Shown in pieces: positions 18,628 to 27,763 of a stretch of DNA of 64,000 nucleotides. Within the stretch, counting starts at the first letter, position 1. The number at the start of each line of letters is the position of its first letter. Below the pieces are notes generated by a model. The model made no database searches and had not been told where the DNA came from. It saw only the letters and a list, made by a program, of their open reading frames with translations. A program made the translations under genes and the position numbers. Source of the stretch: an uncultured Verrucomicrobiota bacterium (GTDB lineage: Bacteria > Verrucomicrobiota > Verrucomicrobiia > Limisphaerales > UBA9464); contig CAJAHH010000125.1 in NCBI GenBank assembly GCA_903939515.1, forward strand, positions 1 to 64,000. Reading direction: 5' to 3'.

Positions 18628-20946
18628 TCAATTCCCATCGCGCTGTTGGGCCTGATCAAAGGCGTCGGCCAAGGCGTTCCAACCGCCGGAATTGGGTTCG
18701 ATGGAAGGCCGCGATGCCGGCCGATGAGGAGGACGCCCACCACCGGATTGGGGAGCCCGCGGGGCATTGGGTGCGGTGCGCTGCTCGCGCTGAACACCAA
18801 TTTGCGGATTGGCCTTCATCGAGAGAGCGATGCGTTTACGGGGCAGGTCTACCTCGGTCACCGTCACCCGAACCTTCTGACCCACCTTCACCATCTCGGA
18901 CGGATCCTTCACGAAGCGGTCTGCCAACTGACTGACGTGAACTAGCCCATCCTGATGCACACCGATATCCACAAACGCTCCGAAGGCCGTCACATTAGTC
19001 ACGATACCCGGCAGCTTCATACCTGGCTGAAGGTGTTCAATTTTTTCAACACCCTCCTGAAAGGCGAACACCTCGAAGCCTTGGCGCGGATCGCGTCCAG
19101 GTCTGGCCAACTCCTCCAGAATATCCTTCAGCGTCGGTAGACCCACTTCGCTGGTGACGTACTTCTCCGGACGGATCTTGCCGCGAAGCCCCCCGTCACG
19201 CACCAGATCGCTCACAGCGCACCCGAGATCACTGGCCATGGCATCGACCAATTCGTAGCGCTCCGGATGAACAGCGCTGGAATCCAGAGGGTTTTCAGCC
19301 TCATGAATGCGGAGAAATCCGGCGCATTGCTCGAAGGCCTTCGGGCCCAGGCGGGATACCTTGAGCAATTCCTTGCGGGAGCGAAACGGCCCGTGCTCGT
19401 TGCGATGGCTGACAATGTTGGCGGCCAGCGATGGACCCAGACCGGACACATAGCTGAGCAATTGCTTGCTGGCGGTGTTCAGTTCGACACCCACCCGATT
19501 CACACACGACACGACGACGTCATCCAGACCGCGCTGGAGGGCATTGGGATCCACATCGTGCTGGTACTGGCCGACACCAATGGACTTCGGATCGAGCTTC
19601 ACCAATTCGGCCAGCGGGTCCATTAGGCGACGACCAATGCTCACCGAACCCCGGACAGTCAGGTCTTGATCGGGGAATTCTTCACGGGCCACCTCGCTCG
19701 CCGAATAAATCGAGGCGCCGCTTTCGTTCACAAGCACCACAGGGATGTTCGCTGCCAGGTGCAGGGATCGAATGAACTGCTCGGTCTCACGGCTGGCAGT
19801 GCCGTTGCCGATGGCAATGGCCTCGATACCAAACCGAGTCACGAACTCTCGAACCTTCTCTCCCGCCTGCGCTACCTGCTGTGCTCCACCCGCGGTGGCG
19901 TAAATGACATCCTGATGCAGGAGCTTGCCCTGACGATCGAGCACCACCGTCTTGCAGCCCGTCCGGAATCCGGGGTCCAGAGCGAGCACGTTCTTCTGTC
20001 CGAGAGCCGGTGCCAGCAGCAGTTCCCGGAGGTTCTCGGAGAACACTCGGATGGCTTCTAAATCGGCCCGTTTCTTGGACTCAATGCGCACCTCGGCCTC
20101 GATGGAGAATCCCACCAGGCGCTTAAAGCTGTCCACGGCCGCCAGGCGTACCTGCTCGGCTCCGGGTGTGCCACGGGCCTTGACGAAGAGCCCCTCGAGG
20201 ATGGCGATCGCCGACTCTTCTAGGGGCGTGATGCGAACGAGCAGAACCCCCTCCTCTTCACCTCGGCGCATGGCCAGCATCCGGTGACTGGGAATCTTGG
20301 CGACGGGCTCGGTCCAGTCGAAGTAGTCCTTAAATTTGGCCCCTTCGGTTTCCTTGCCCGTCATCACCTTGGATCGCACCTGGGCCGATTCCCAGTAGAG
20401 CTCCCGCAGACGCGACCGGGTTGCGGCATCCTCACTGAAACGCTCGGCCAAGATATCCCGGGCACCGGCCAGAGCTGCGACCACGTCGGGCACCAACTTC
20501 TCGGCATTCACAAAACCCGCTGCGACCGCCAACGGATCGACCGTGGCCTGTTCGTTGAAAAGCTGCTCGGCCAACGGTTCCAAGCCCGCCTCCTTGGCAA
20601 TAGTCGCACGAGTACGGCGCTTCGGGCGGAACGGCGCGTACAAGTCTTCGAGGGCGGAGAGGGTATCGGCCGCTTCCACGGAGGCTTTTAACGTCTCGGT
20701 GAGGAGTTGGCGCTCGACCAACGATTTCAGGATAGCCTCGCGGCGTTGCTCCAATTCAGTGAGTTGGGCCAACCGGTCGCGAATGGATGTGATGGCCACC
20801 TCATCCAGGCTTCCAGTCACTTCCTTTCGATATCGGGCGATAAAGGGCACGGTCGCACTCTCACCCAGCAGGCGAGCGGTGGCCGAAACCTTAGTGGCCG
20901 GCAGGTTCAACTCGGCAGCAATGCGGGTGATGAATTGATCAAGCAT
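18628..20946 (-). CDS. tex: Tex-like transcription accessory / RNA-binding protein
   Basis: The protein is 772 residues, the usual Tex length. The N-terminal helical region carries VPFIARYRKEVTGSLDE. The YqgF/RNase-H-like core is seen in NVLALDPGFRTGCKTVVLD and AIAIGNGTASRETEQFI. HhH motifs lie around LLSYVSGLGPSLAANIVSHRN. A C-terminal S1 RNA-binding domain (GIVTNVTAFGAFVDIGVHQDGLVH) precedes a Pro/Gly/Arg-rich tail of about 50 residues that is longer than usual. Tex binds nucleic acids and affects transcription. The gene is monocistronic and diverges from the sialidase-like gene. Confidence 0.96.
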   Translation of the reverse strand: MLDQFITRIAAELNLPATKVSATARLLGESATVPFIARYRKEVTGSLDEVAITSIRDRLAQLTELEQRREAILKSLVERQLLTETLKASVEAADTLSALEDLYAPFRPKRRTRATIAKEAGLEPLAEQLFNEQATVDPLAVAAGFVNAEKLVPDVVAALAGARDILAERFSEDAATRSRLRELYWESAQVRSKVMTGKETEGAKFKDYFDWTEPVAKIPSHRMLAMRRGEEEGVLLVRITPLEESAIAILEGLFVKARGTPGAEQVRLAAVDSFKRLVGFSIEAEVRIESKKRADLEAIRVFSENLRELLLAPALGQKNVLALDPGFRTGCKTVVLDRQGKLLHQDVIYATAGGAQQVAQAGEKVREFVTRFGIEAIAIGNGTASRETEQFIRSLHLAANIPVVLVNESGASIYSASEVAREEFPDQDLTVRGSVSIGRRLMDPLAELVKLDPKSIGVGQYQHDVDPNALQRGLDDVVVSCVNRVGVELNTASKQLLSYVSGLGPSLAANIVSHRNEHGPFRSRKELLKVSRLGPKAFEQCAGFLRIHEAENPLDSSAVHPERYELVDAMASDLGCAVSDLVRDGGLRGKIRPEKYVTSEVGLPTLKDILEELARPGRDPRQGFEVFAFQEGVEKIEHLQPGMKLPGIVTNVTAFGAFVDIGVHQDGLVHVSQLADRFVKDPSEMVKVGQKVRVTVTEVDLPRKRIALSMKANPQIGVQREQRTAPNAPRAPQSGGGRPPHRPASRPSIEPNSGGWNALADAFDQAQQRDGN

Positions 20947-21053
20947 GACGTCAGCGGGGGGCGCTGTTTAGAGCCTCCCCTCATTTCAGGAAAGCTCCGT
21001 GTTCTCCCAATTTCGTTATTCCTTCGTTTTCCGTTGCTGGTCTTCTCGTCGGC

Positions 21054-22157
21054 ATGACTCGTCTGCGGAAACCCTTGGGTCGATGTGCGAAGTTCTCAGC
21101 CATCCTTGTTCTGGCTTTGCTGGGGGCACTGCCGGTGCCTGCCCTCGAACGGGAACGACTCTTCGGGCCCGAGATCAAGACCGGCGACTACAAGCACCCG
21201 GCGAGCTTCACCGAACTGCACAACGGCGACCTCTTCGTGGTCTTTTTTAGCGGTCGGGGTGAATACAAAGACAACCAGGCGGCTGTCTTCGGTTCGCGCC
21301 TGAAAGCAGGCACGCGGCGGTGGTCGAAACCGGTGTCCATCGCCAGCAACCCCTTCCACGCGCTGGGCAATGCGGTGGTCTGGGAGGCTCCCGACCATGT
21401 GGTTTGGCTCTTTTACGTCACCCGCTACGGCGAGCTTTGGAGCGACTCGCGCATCACCGCCAAGGTCTCGCGCGATGAGGCCAAGACCTGGTCCGAACCC
21501 TTCCAGGTGACCTTCGAGGCCGGCACCATGGTTCGCAACCGACCTGTCCTGCTGACAGACGGCCAGTGGTTGCTGCCGGTGTATCAAGAAATCGGTACCG
21601 ACCCGGAGCTGGATGACCCGCGCAACCGTTCCTTCTTCCTCCGATACGATCCGACCAAAAGGACTTGGACTGAAAGCAACCGCATTGGTTCTCGCCTGGG
21701 CAACATCCAGCCCGCACCGGCAGTCCTCCAAGGCGATCACCTGCTGGCCTTCTGCCGGCGAGGCGGGGATTACGAGGGTCGTCCGGACGGTTGGATGGTG
21801 CGCACCGAGTCGCGGGACGGCGGACGCACTTGGAGCGAGGGCACCGACAGCGCGCTGCCCAATCCCAATGCCGCAGTGGATTTCTTGAGGCTGAACTCCG
21901 GACATCACCTGCTGGTCTACAATCACAGCTTCACGAACCGGACCCCACTGACAGCCGCCGTATCGGTGGATGGCGCGAAGACCTTTTCACGACGCCTCGA
22001 CTTGGAGACCGATCCGAAGGGCGACTTCGGCTATCCCACCGCCCTTCAGACGCGGGATGGAAAAATTCATGTCCTTTATACCAGCGACGAGCGGACGGTG
22101 GTGCGCCGGATCGTGCTAACGGAGGCCGATTTAAAATCGGAAGAAACGGCACGCTAA
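21054..22157 (+). CDS. BNR-repeat sialidase-like exported protein
   Basis: The protein is 367 residues with a signal peptide (FSAILVLALLGALPVPAL). At least three Asp-box/BNR motifs are visible: SRDEAKTWSEP, SRDGGRTWSEG and SVDGAKTFSRR. They are spread over a beta-propeller-like body (sialidase superfamily, BNR_2 type). Catalytic residues of true exo-alpha-sialidase (Arg triad, Tyr/Glu) cannot be firmly placed by eye, so the activity is inferred only at superfamily level. Such proteins are frequent in polysaccharide-degrading Verrucomicrobiota. It is convergent with the HEAT-like gene, 73 bp apart. Confidence 0.85.
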   Translation: MTRLRKPLGRCAKFSAILVLALLGALPVPALERERLFGPEIKTGDYKHPASFTELHNGDLFVVFFSGRGEYKDNQAAVFGSRLKAGTRRWSKPVSIASNPFHALGNAVVWEAPDHVVWLFYVTRYGELWSDSRITAKVSRDEAKTWSEPFQVTFEAGTMVRNRPVLLTDGQWLLPVYQEIGTDPELDDPRNRSFFLRYDPTKRTWTESNRIGSRLGNIQPAPAVLQGDHLLAFCRRGGDYEGRPDGWMVRTESRDGGRTWSEGTDSALPNPNAAVDFLRLNSGHHLLVYNHSFTNRTPLTAAVSVDGAKTFSRRLDLETDPKGDFGYPTALQTRDGKIHVLYTSDERTVVRRIVLTEADLKSEETAR

Positions 22158-22230
22158 AAGGGGCGGACTGTGCAGACCACCCGCCGTGTCCCAGGGGGGA
22201 GGTAAACGGTCTGAAATGGTTTAAGCCCGT

Positions 22231-23076
22231 TCACGGTGACGGGTCCGGCTCACGGATCGCCTGCGATTGGATCGACGACAGCGCAATGATTACGGCATGA
22301 GCCAACTCCGGCCGTTCCGCATTGACCACCAACCGAACCAAGGCATGTGAGGCCTCCGGATTTCGGATGCGTTCAATGGCCCACCCCAGCGCGGCTTGGG
22401 CCGTGACTGACGTGGTTGATGTGGCTGCCTCGTCATGAAGCCGAACCAACTGTTCGACCGTGGACGAACGAGCGCCGCGGGCGAGGGTGTCCACCACCGC
22501 TTCGATGAGGTCGATGTCTTGGGTTTGCACCAAGCTCATCGCCAGGGCCGCCATTTCATCTTCGGTGGAGAACCCTTTGAAGGCCTCCCGAAGGACTTCG
22601 GCTTCTTCAGGAGACTTCGGGTTAAGACTGGCTCGAGTCACGGCTTGGATGAGGGCTTCGACAGCAGCCGTTCCGCCCGAAGCGGCGATGCGGTCGGCCC
22701 ACAGACCCTGCTGCTCAGGCGTGGCTGCCATTTCGAAGCCCTGAACCAGCGATGACAGGTCCTGCAGTGAAAAGTCCTGCAATGACAGGTCCTGGGATTC
22801 TGCATCCATCACCGATCCGGTGGATGGAGGCTCGGAAATCGGAGAAGGCGCCCACCGGGAACCGTGGCCTCGGCTTCGCGCATCAAATCTCTCGCTTGAA
22901 AAATTCGATGTGCGAACCGAATCGGATGGATGGCTTTCCATCGCATCCCCGGAGCGGTCCACATCGGCTGAATCACTCCGATCTGACCCCACTTCCGGAC
23001 CCCAAGAGCGGCGCAGTCCGAGGTTCAGTCCCACGATTAGACCCAACAAAATGAAAATGGCTTTGGTGGAGTTCAT
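22231..23076 (-). CDS. Membrane-anchored HEAT-like repeat protein
   Basis: The ATG at 23076 (281 residues) is preferred over the track start at 23229, which runs into low-complexity sequence. An N-terminal TM anchor (AIFILLGLIVGLNLGL) is followed by a Ser/Asp/Arg-rich linker. A micro-repeat follows (SQDLSLQDFSLQDLSS), produced by near-identical tandem 15-bp DNA units. The C-terminal ~150 residues are helical and resemble HEAT/ARM repeats (AVEALIQAVTRASLNPKSPE; LIEAVVDTLARGARS; ALVRLVVNAERPELAHAV). The protein is probably an envelope scaffold; its partners are unknown. It sits 37 bp downstream of the protease gene, so it may be the last gene of the minus-strand run from 29086. Confidence 0.65.
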   Translation of the reverse strand: MNSTKAIFILLGLIVGLNLGLRRSWGPEVGSDRSDSADVDRSGDAMESHPSDSVRTSNFSSERFDARSRGHGSRWAPSPISEPPSTGSVMDAESQDLSLQDFSLQDLSSLVQGFEMAATPEQQGLWADRIAASGGTAAVEALIQAVTRASLNPKSPEEAEVLREAFKGFSTEDEMAALAMSLVQTQDIDLIEAVVDTLARGARSSTVEQLVRLHDEAATSTTSVTAQAALGWAIERIRNPEASHALVRLVVNAERPELAHAVIIALSSIQSQAIREPDPSP

Positions 23077-23113
23077 GGCATTCGAGGCAGAGCGGTCGGT
23101 GTGACACTCAGAA

Positions 23114-25042
23114 TTACTGGGTGATCTGGAGTCCGTAGGCGCCCGTCTCGGTGCCCGAAGAGCCCCGAACGAAGATATAGTAGGTCCCCGCCGACAACTT
23201 GCGGCGGATGCGGAAGTTGGAGCCGACACCCAGGTCGTCGTCTTCGGCTACCGTCTGGCCAATGGCATCCCACAAGGTTCCCCGGGTATTCAGCGAACCG
23301 GTGCTGGTCAGCGACACGGTGGCGGCCTGGGTCAAAACGAATCGGAAGACGTCTTGATCTTGGGCGACGTCGAGTCGAGCCGGGGTCGTCGAGGGTACCG
23401 CCACGCGCGTGGCCGTCCCCGGGGTGTTCCCCACATCATCGGTGCTAGAGGTTCCAGAGCCGACGATCACGAAGTCATACGGAGACTCGTTGGCATCATT
23501 GTTGGAGAGGCTGACCGACGCCTGGTGGCGGCCTACCGTCGTCGGATCGTAGGTGATTTGGAATGCGGCCGAACGACCGGCGGCGACCGTAGACGGCACC
23601 TGGGTGGTCACTCGGAATTGAGCCGCGCCCGAACCGCTGAGCTGCACAGTCCCCAGGGTGAGCGTGGCCTTGCCGGTGTTGCGAACGGAGAAGGAGGTTG
23701 AGCGGGAGCCGTTACTCAGATCGACCTCCCCAAAGTCGGTGCCATCGGTGGTCTTGGCTATCAGGGCCCCATCGGGGATGGGTGTTGAATTTAAACCGAG
23801 CAACCCGATTTCCGGAGCCCCGACTGTCACTGGCGCCGCCGTCCACTTGGCGAGGACTGTATAGGCGCCCTTCGATAAACCCGTGCCCGTCACTTTCAAG
23901 AAGTAGGTGCCTGCGGCCACATTGGTAACGATGAGGAAGTTGGGAGCCCCGGCGCTGTTGTTATCTTGGGCCAGGACGGCTCCCGAAGCGTTGATTAAGG
24001 TGCCTTGGACATCATTGGTCCCAGAACTAACAAGGTTCAGTGTCACCGATCCACTGGCTTCGAGGCGAAACCAGTCTTGGTCGCTGGTGGTTTCTAGAAC
24101 GCCGCGGGTGGGTGCATTCCATACCACCGCAGTGGCCGTGGCGGCGGTGTTGCCGTGATCGTCGGTGGCTACCGAGACCGAGGTCTCGATTTGCTGCAAG
24201 ATCCACGACCGGTAGTTAATCGTGTTGCCGTAAATGCCCGGGGTGCCATCGCGACCACAACCGTCTCCGAAACTCACCGTGCCGGCATGGCGCCAACCGC
24301 CCCGCCCATCGGAGACCACCAGTGGCCCGCCGCTGTCGCCCTGGCAGGTGTCCCGGCCGCCTCCGGGAACTCCGGCCGCGAGGTGGGCTTGTGACAACCC
24401 GGGATAAACCTGGGAAGCATCGGCCAGGCTGACGAGGTTCATGTCGACCTCCAACAAGATCGCCGACTGCCGGCCAGCCTCCGAGGTGGTGCCCCATCCC
24501 ATGCCCTTCACCGGGGTTCCGGGAGCAACTTGGCTGGCGGCGTCCACCAGCGACAGCACTGGCACTCCGGTGAGCGGTTTAGAAAGCTTGAGCAAGGCAA
24601 AGTCGTTGACCAGAGCGCCCTTCACCGTGCTGAAGCGAGGGTGAATGATAATCTGGGAAACCGAGACCCGGGTGCCATCGCTGGATGACTGCAAGTCATA
24701 GCCACCCACCAGCACATCGACCGAAGAGGCCGACATGTCTTCGACACAGTGTGCCGCCGACAACACCCACTGGGGATGAATGAGCGCACCGCCGCAAAAT
24801 TGCCCTTTGACCGGGGTTTGCCCTCGTAGAACTAGAGCGCTCATCCAGGGATACGCGCCTTTGGGTGCCGAGTGGCCACCGACAATTTTTGGCAGCGGCG
24901 AGGTGGTTGAAGAAGCGGCCATGAGGCGGCCACCGACCGGAGTTGCGTTGCTCGCCATTAAGGCCAACCCGAGAATAATCAGGCGGTGGCGAAGGTGGAG
25001 TGTGGAAGTCAGGAGTCTTCGAACGAGACCTTGGAGTTTCAT
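23114..25042 (-). CDS. Secreted trypsin-like (S1) protease with PPC and anchor-type domains
   Basis: From the ATG at 25042 the protein is 642 residues; the upstream Met in the track lacks a signal sequence. A signal region (LIILGLALMASNATPVGG) precedes the zymogen-like activation sequence KIVGGHSAPKGAYPW near residue 52. The full S1 triad is present: His98 (SAAHC), Asp147 (NDFALLKL) and Ser237 (GDSGGP). C-terminally there is a pre-peptidase PPC-like domain (QDWFRLEASGSVTLNLVSSG). Next comes an immunoglobulin-like 'choice-of-anchor' domain (SFSVRNTGKATLTLGTVQLSG...VGRHQASVSLSNND) and a second PPC-like domain (ARLDVAQDQDVFRFVLTQAA). It is probably an active secreted or surface protease. Confidence 0.95.
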   Translation of the reverse strand: MKLQGLVRRLLTSTLHLRHRLIILGLALMASNATPVGGRLMAASSTTSPLPKIVGGHSAPKGAYPWMSALVLRGQTPVKGQFCGGALIHPQWVLSAAHCVEDMSASSVDVLVGGYDLQSSSDGTRVSVSQIIIHPRFSTVKGALVNDFALLKLSKPLTGVPVLSLVDAASQVAPGTPVKGMGWGTTSEAGRQSAILLEVDMNLVSLADASQVYPGLSQAHLAAGVPGGGRDTCQGDSGGPLVVSDGRGGWRHAGTVSFGDGCGRDGTPGIYGNTINYRSWILQQIETSVSVATDDHGNTAATATAVVWNAPTRGVLETTSDQDWFRLEASGSVTLNLVSSGTNDVQGTLINASGAVLAQDNNSAGAPNFLIVTNVAAGTYFLKVTGTGLSKGAYTVLAKWTAAPVTVGAPEIGLLGLNSTPIPDGALIAKTTDGTDFGEVDLSNGSRSTSFSVRNTGKATLTLGTVQLSGSGAAQFRVTTQVPSTVAAGRSAAFQITYDPTTVGRHQASVSLSNNDANESPYDFVIVGSGTSSTDDVGNTPGTATRVAVPSTTPARLDVAQDQDVFRFVLTQAATVSLTSTGSLNTRGTLWDAIGQTVAEDDDLGVGSNFRIRRKLSAGTYYIFVRGSSGTETGAYGLQITQ

Positions 25043-25140
25043 AACACCTCCAGCATCGGACTCCGTTGTTACCACCTGATGACGCTCAAAGCGTTTTATC
25101 GGACCGGGTATTAATCTTCAAAGCGTTCGCCTTCGACGTG

Positions 25141-25821
25141 TTAGCTTTCGAAACGATATCCCACCTGAGGCACGGTCTGAATAAGGGTCGGACGATTGGG
25201 ATTCTCTTCAATCTTGGAACGCAATGTGGTGACGGCGCGATCGACGCTGCGGTCGGTGACGGCGGCAGAGTCTCCCCAAACGGCATCGAGAATTTGCTCA
25301 CGCGTGAGCGCCCGGCCGGACTTGCGGGTGAAGAATTCCAGCAGTCCGTATTCCTTGGGGGTCAATTCGATCTCCACACCCTCCCGGCTCACCCGCCGCG
25401 CTCCGCGGTCTACTTCGAGCGAACCGATGGTCACGACATCGGGGGTGACCCGACGGTGACGGCGCAACAGTGCGGCGATCCGCGCCATCAATTCACCGAT
25501 CCCAAAGGGCTTGGTGACGTAATCGTCAGCCCCGAGATTCAGCCCCCGAACCACTTGGGCTTCTTCACCTAAAGCCGTCAGCATGACCACTGGCATCTCG
25601 AGCCCATCGACACGAATCCGGCGGCAGACCTCATGACCCGACAAGCCGGGCAGCATGAGATCTAGCAGCACCAGGTCGGGCCGCACGGTCCGCGCCAATT
25701 CCAACCCTTGATGGCCGTCGCCCGCCGAGCGCACCTCGTAGCCGGCGCGCTGAAGATTATCGCGCAGGCCAAAGAGGATGGCGGCGTCATCTTCGATCAC
25801 CAAAATGAGTTCAGGTTTCAT
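25141..25821 (-). CDS. OmpR/PhoB-family response regulator
   Basis: From the ATG at 25821 the protein is 226 residues; the track start is inside the kinase gene. The receiver domain shows the acidic pair (VIEDDAA), the phospho-acceptor Asp54 (VLLDLMLPG), a conserved Thr82 (MLTAL) and Lys104 (YVTKPF). The C-terminal winged helix (EIELTPKEYGLLEFFTRKSGR...RSVDRAVTTLRSKIEENPNRP...VPQVGYRF) is the trans_reg_C DNA-binding domain. It overlaps the kinase gene by 11 bp, so the pair is translationally coupled. Target genes are not visible; the neighbouring protease and TPR genes are candidates. Confidence 0.97.
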   Translation of the reverse strand: MKPELILVIEDDAAILFGLRDNLQRAGYEVRSAGDGHQGLELARTVRPDLVLLDLMLPGLSGHEVCRRIRVDGLEMPVVMLTALGEEAQVVRGLNLGADDYVTKPFGIGELMARIAALLRRHRRVTPDVVTIGSLEVDRGARRVSREGVEIELTPKEYGLLEFFTRKSGRALTREQILDAVWGDSAAVTDRSVDRAVTTLRSKIEENPNRPTLIQTVPQVGYRFES

Positions 25822-27736
25822 GGTGCCTTTCTGTGTCCGCAGCAACCACCGGGATATGGATGGCGAAGCGGCTTCCCTCGCCCGGCGTCGTCTCCACTTC
25901 CACCTGGCCTCCATGGGCCTCGACGATGGACTTCACGATATGGAGACCCAGACCCGCACCGGTGACAGGACTACCAGGCCCTTCAGCGCGGTAGAATTTT
26001 TCGAAGATTCGAGACCGCTGCCGAGGGTCGAAGCCGCGACCGTTGTCAGTGACCGCAAAACAGAGGGTGGAACCGGAGCGGGTAACGGTGAGCAGAATAC
26101 GCTTATCGGCACCGGTGTATTTGTAGGCGTTCTCAAGCAAGTTCAACAGCGCGGTGGTGAGCGACGGAACATCGGCCTGAATCATGGGTAGCTCACGAGC
26201 GATCTCGGTGCGGAAGTCGCAGCCCGGAGACGCAAATCGTGGCTCGACGCTGCGCACCGCGGCCTCAACCACGGTTTCCGGAGCCGTGGGCTGGAAATCA
26301 TAATTCATGCCGCCGCGTTCTAGTCGAGCGAAGGTGAGGTAGTCATCGACCAAGCGGCCCAGTCGAAGTGTTTCACGGGAGACGACTTCCAAATAGGCCC
26401 GGGTTCGATCGGGTTGAAGATCCGGGTCAGCCACCAGGGTATCGATGAGCATCCGAATGGAAGTCATGGGGGTGCGCAGTTCGTGAGAGACAGTGGTCAG
26501 GAAGTCATGGCGTACCTCAGTCAGGCGGACACGCTGCAGAAAACGGCGCACCGCCAGGATGCTCAAAACCGCTCCCAAGATCACCGCGCTGGCCGCCGAG
26601 GCGATTTGGAGGGCGGCTTGTCTGCGGGCCGATCCGGCCAGTTCGGCCGTCGCCACCGAGGTATCGAGTCGCAGCGCCCAACCGGGTAACGCCACACCCA
26701 TGGACGCTTGAAGATTCTCCACTCCCGAAACCGGATCGCGCTGGGATACCAATTGCGCTCGGTATCCTTGCGGCCCCAGCGAGCGATTGACCCGGGCTTC
26801 CAATTCTCCATGAAGGCGCTCCCGTTTGTACAACCAGATCACACCGCCACCGGGTGCAGGGATCAGCCAAACCTCTGGTCCAAGACCATCGGCAGAAAGA
26901 TGCACCGTCTTCGCGGTGGGATGTTCTCGGTCGGGCTTGCCTGCCAATTCCTGAACAACCGCCAACCCGAGCACCTCGGCCGATTCGGTGGGCAAGGTGG
27001 CGCGGGTCCCGAGTCGCTGGAGTTCACGCCAAAGAAATAATCGCTGACTGGCGGGCATGAGCGGGGCCGTATGCCGCGACACACGACGAGCCAGCGACTC
27101 GAGGGTGGGCTCGAACCGTGCATCGTCTCGGGACAGTTGCTGGAGCGCGGCCAACTCAATGGAGGGGAGGTACAAACGACCGGAGGGGGACCGGCTTCCT
27201 TCGAGCCCTTGCTCGACCCACTGGGCCGCCAATCCCAAATAAGCATCGCCCATCGACTGCGTCAGGAGGCGTTGGTGGAACGCTCCCATCAGAGTCTCTC
27301 CCCGAAGGTCGACCTCCGGCGGATTAATCACGCCGATGGCCATCGCGGGATATAATGGCGTCCCATCGGCAGCCAAGACCAACAACCCGTCTGGAGCCCC
27401 CTCTTGGAGCACCGCTTCTCCAGCATCACCCAGGAGATCCCGGAACAACACTCCCGCCTCTGAAACCTGGGGCGGAGTCTGGTGGCCCGCGCGGGACCCG
27501 CGTGCATTCAATTCGACGTCGAGCGTCCGAATGGCTTCCTCGAGCCGGAACCGGTGCAAGGTTTGCAGTTCTTGAGTCCAATCCCGGCGATCACGATCGA
27601 GGGTGCGGACTGTGGTCCAGACCCAGGCCACCGCCGGAAGAGCGACAGCCAATCCGATGCCCAGCAACGAGACGAACAGTTCGCCCCGCGGCTTAAGGCG
27701 GAGGCCCAAAGAGGATGGAAACAATCGCGACAACAC
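25811..27736 (-). CDS. Membrane-bound sensor histidine kinase
   Basis: The protein is 641 residues. TM1 lies around residues 20-42 (FVSLLGIGLAVALPAVAWVW) and TM2 around 369-402 (AALQIASAASAVILGAVLSILAV). They enclose about 325 residues of periplasmic sensor domain that I do not recognise. The HisKA motif VSHELRTPMTSIRMLIDTL carries the phospho-His near residue 420. The HATPase domain has the N box (LLNLLENAYKYTG), G1 (VTDNGRGFDP) and G2 (GAGLGLHIVKSIVEAHGG). It autophosphorylates and passes phosphate to the overlapping response regulator. It lies 27 bp downstream of the TPR gene, suggesting an accessory role for that protein. Confidence 0.97.
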   Translation of the reverse strand: MLSRLFPSSLGLRLKPRGELFVSLLGIGLAVALPAVAWVWTTVRTLDRDRRDWTQELQTLHRFRLEEAIRTLDVELNARGSRAGHQTPPQVSEAGVLFRDLLGDAGEAVLQEGAPDGLLVLAADGTPLYPAMAIGVINPPEVDLRGETLMGAFHQRLLTQSMGDAYLGLAAQWVEQGLEGSRSPSGRLYLPSIELAALQQLSRDDARFEPTLESLARRVSRHTAPLMPASQRLFLWRELQRLGTRATLPTESAEVLGLAVVQELAGKPDREHPTAKTVHLSADGLGPEVWLIPAPGGGVIWLYKRERLHGELEARVNRSLGPQGYRAQLVSQRDPVSGVENLQASMGVALPGWALRLDTSVATAELAGSARRQAALQIASAASAVILGAVLSILAVRRFLQRVRLTEVRHDFLTTVSHELRTPMTSIRMLIDTLVADPDLQPDRTRAYLEVVSRETLRLGRLVDDYLTFARLERGGMNYDFQPTAPETVVEAAVRSVEPRFASPGCDFRTEIARELPMIQADVPSLTTALLNLLENAYKYTGADKRILLTVTRSGSTLCFAVTDNGRGFDPRQRSRIFEKFYRAEGPGSPVTGAGLGLHIVKSIVEAHGGQVEVETTPGEGSRFAIHIPVVAADTERHHET

Positions 27737-27763
27737 GAGTTCAGGATTCCAGCGGAAGGGTGT

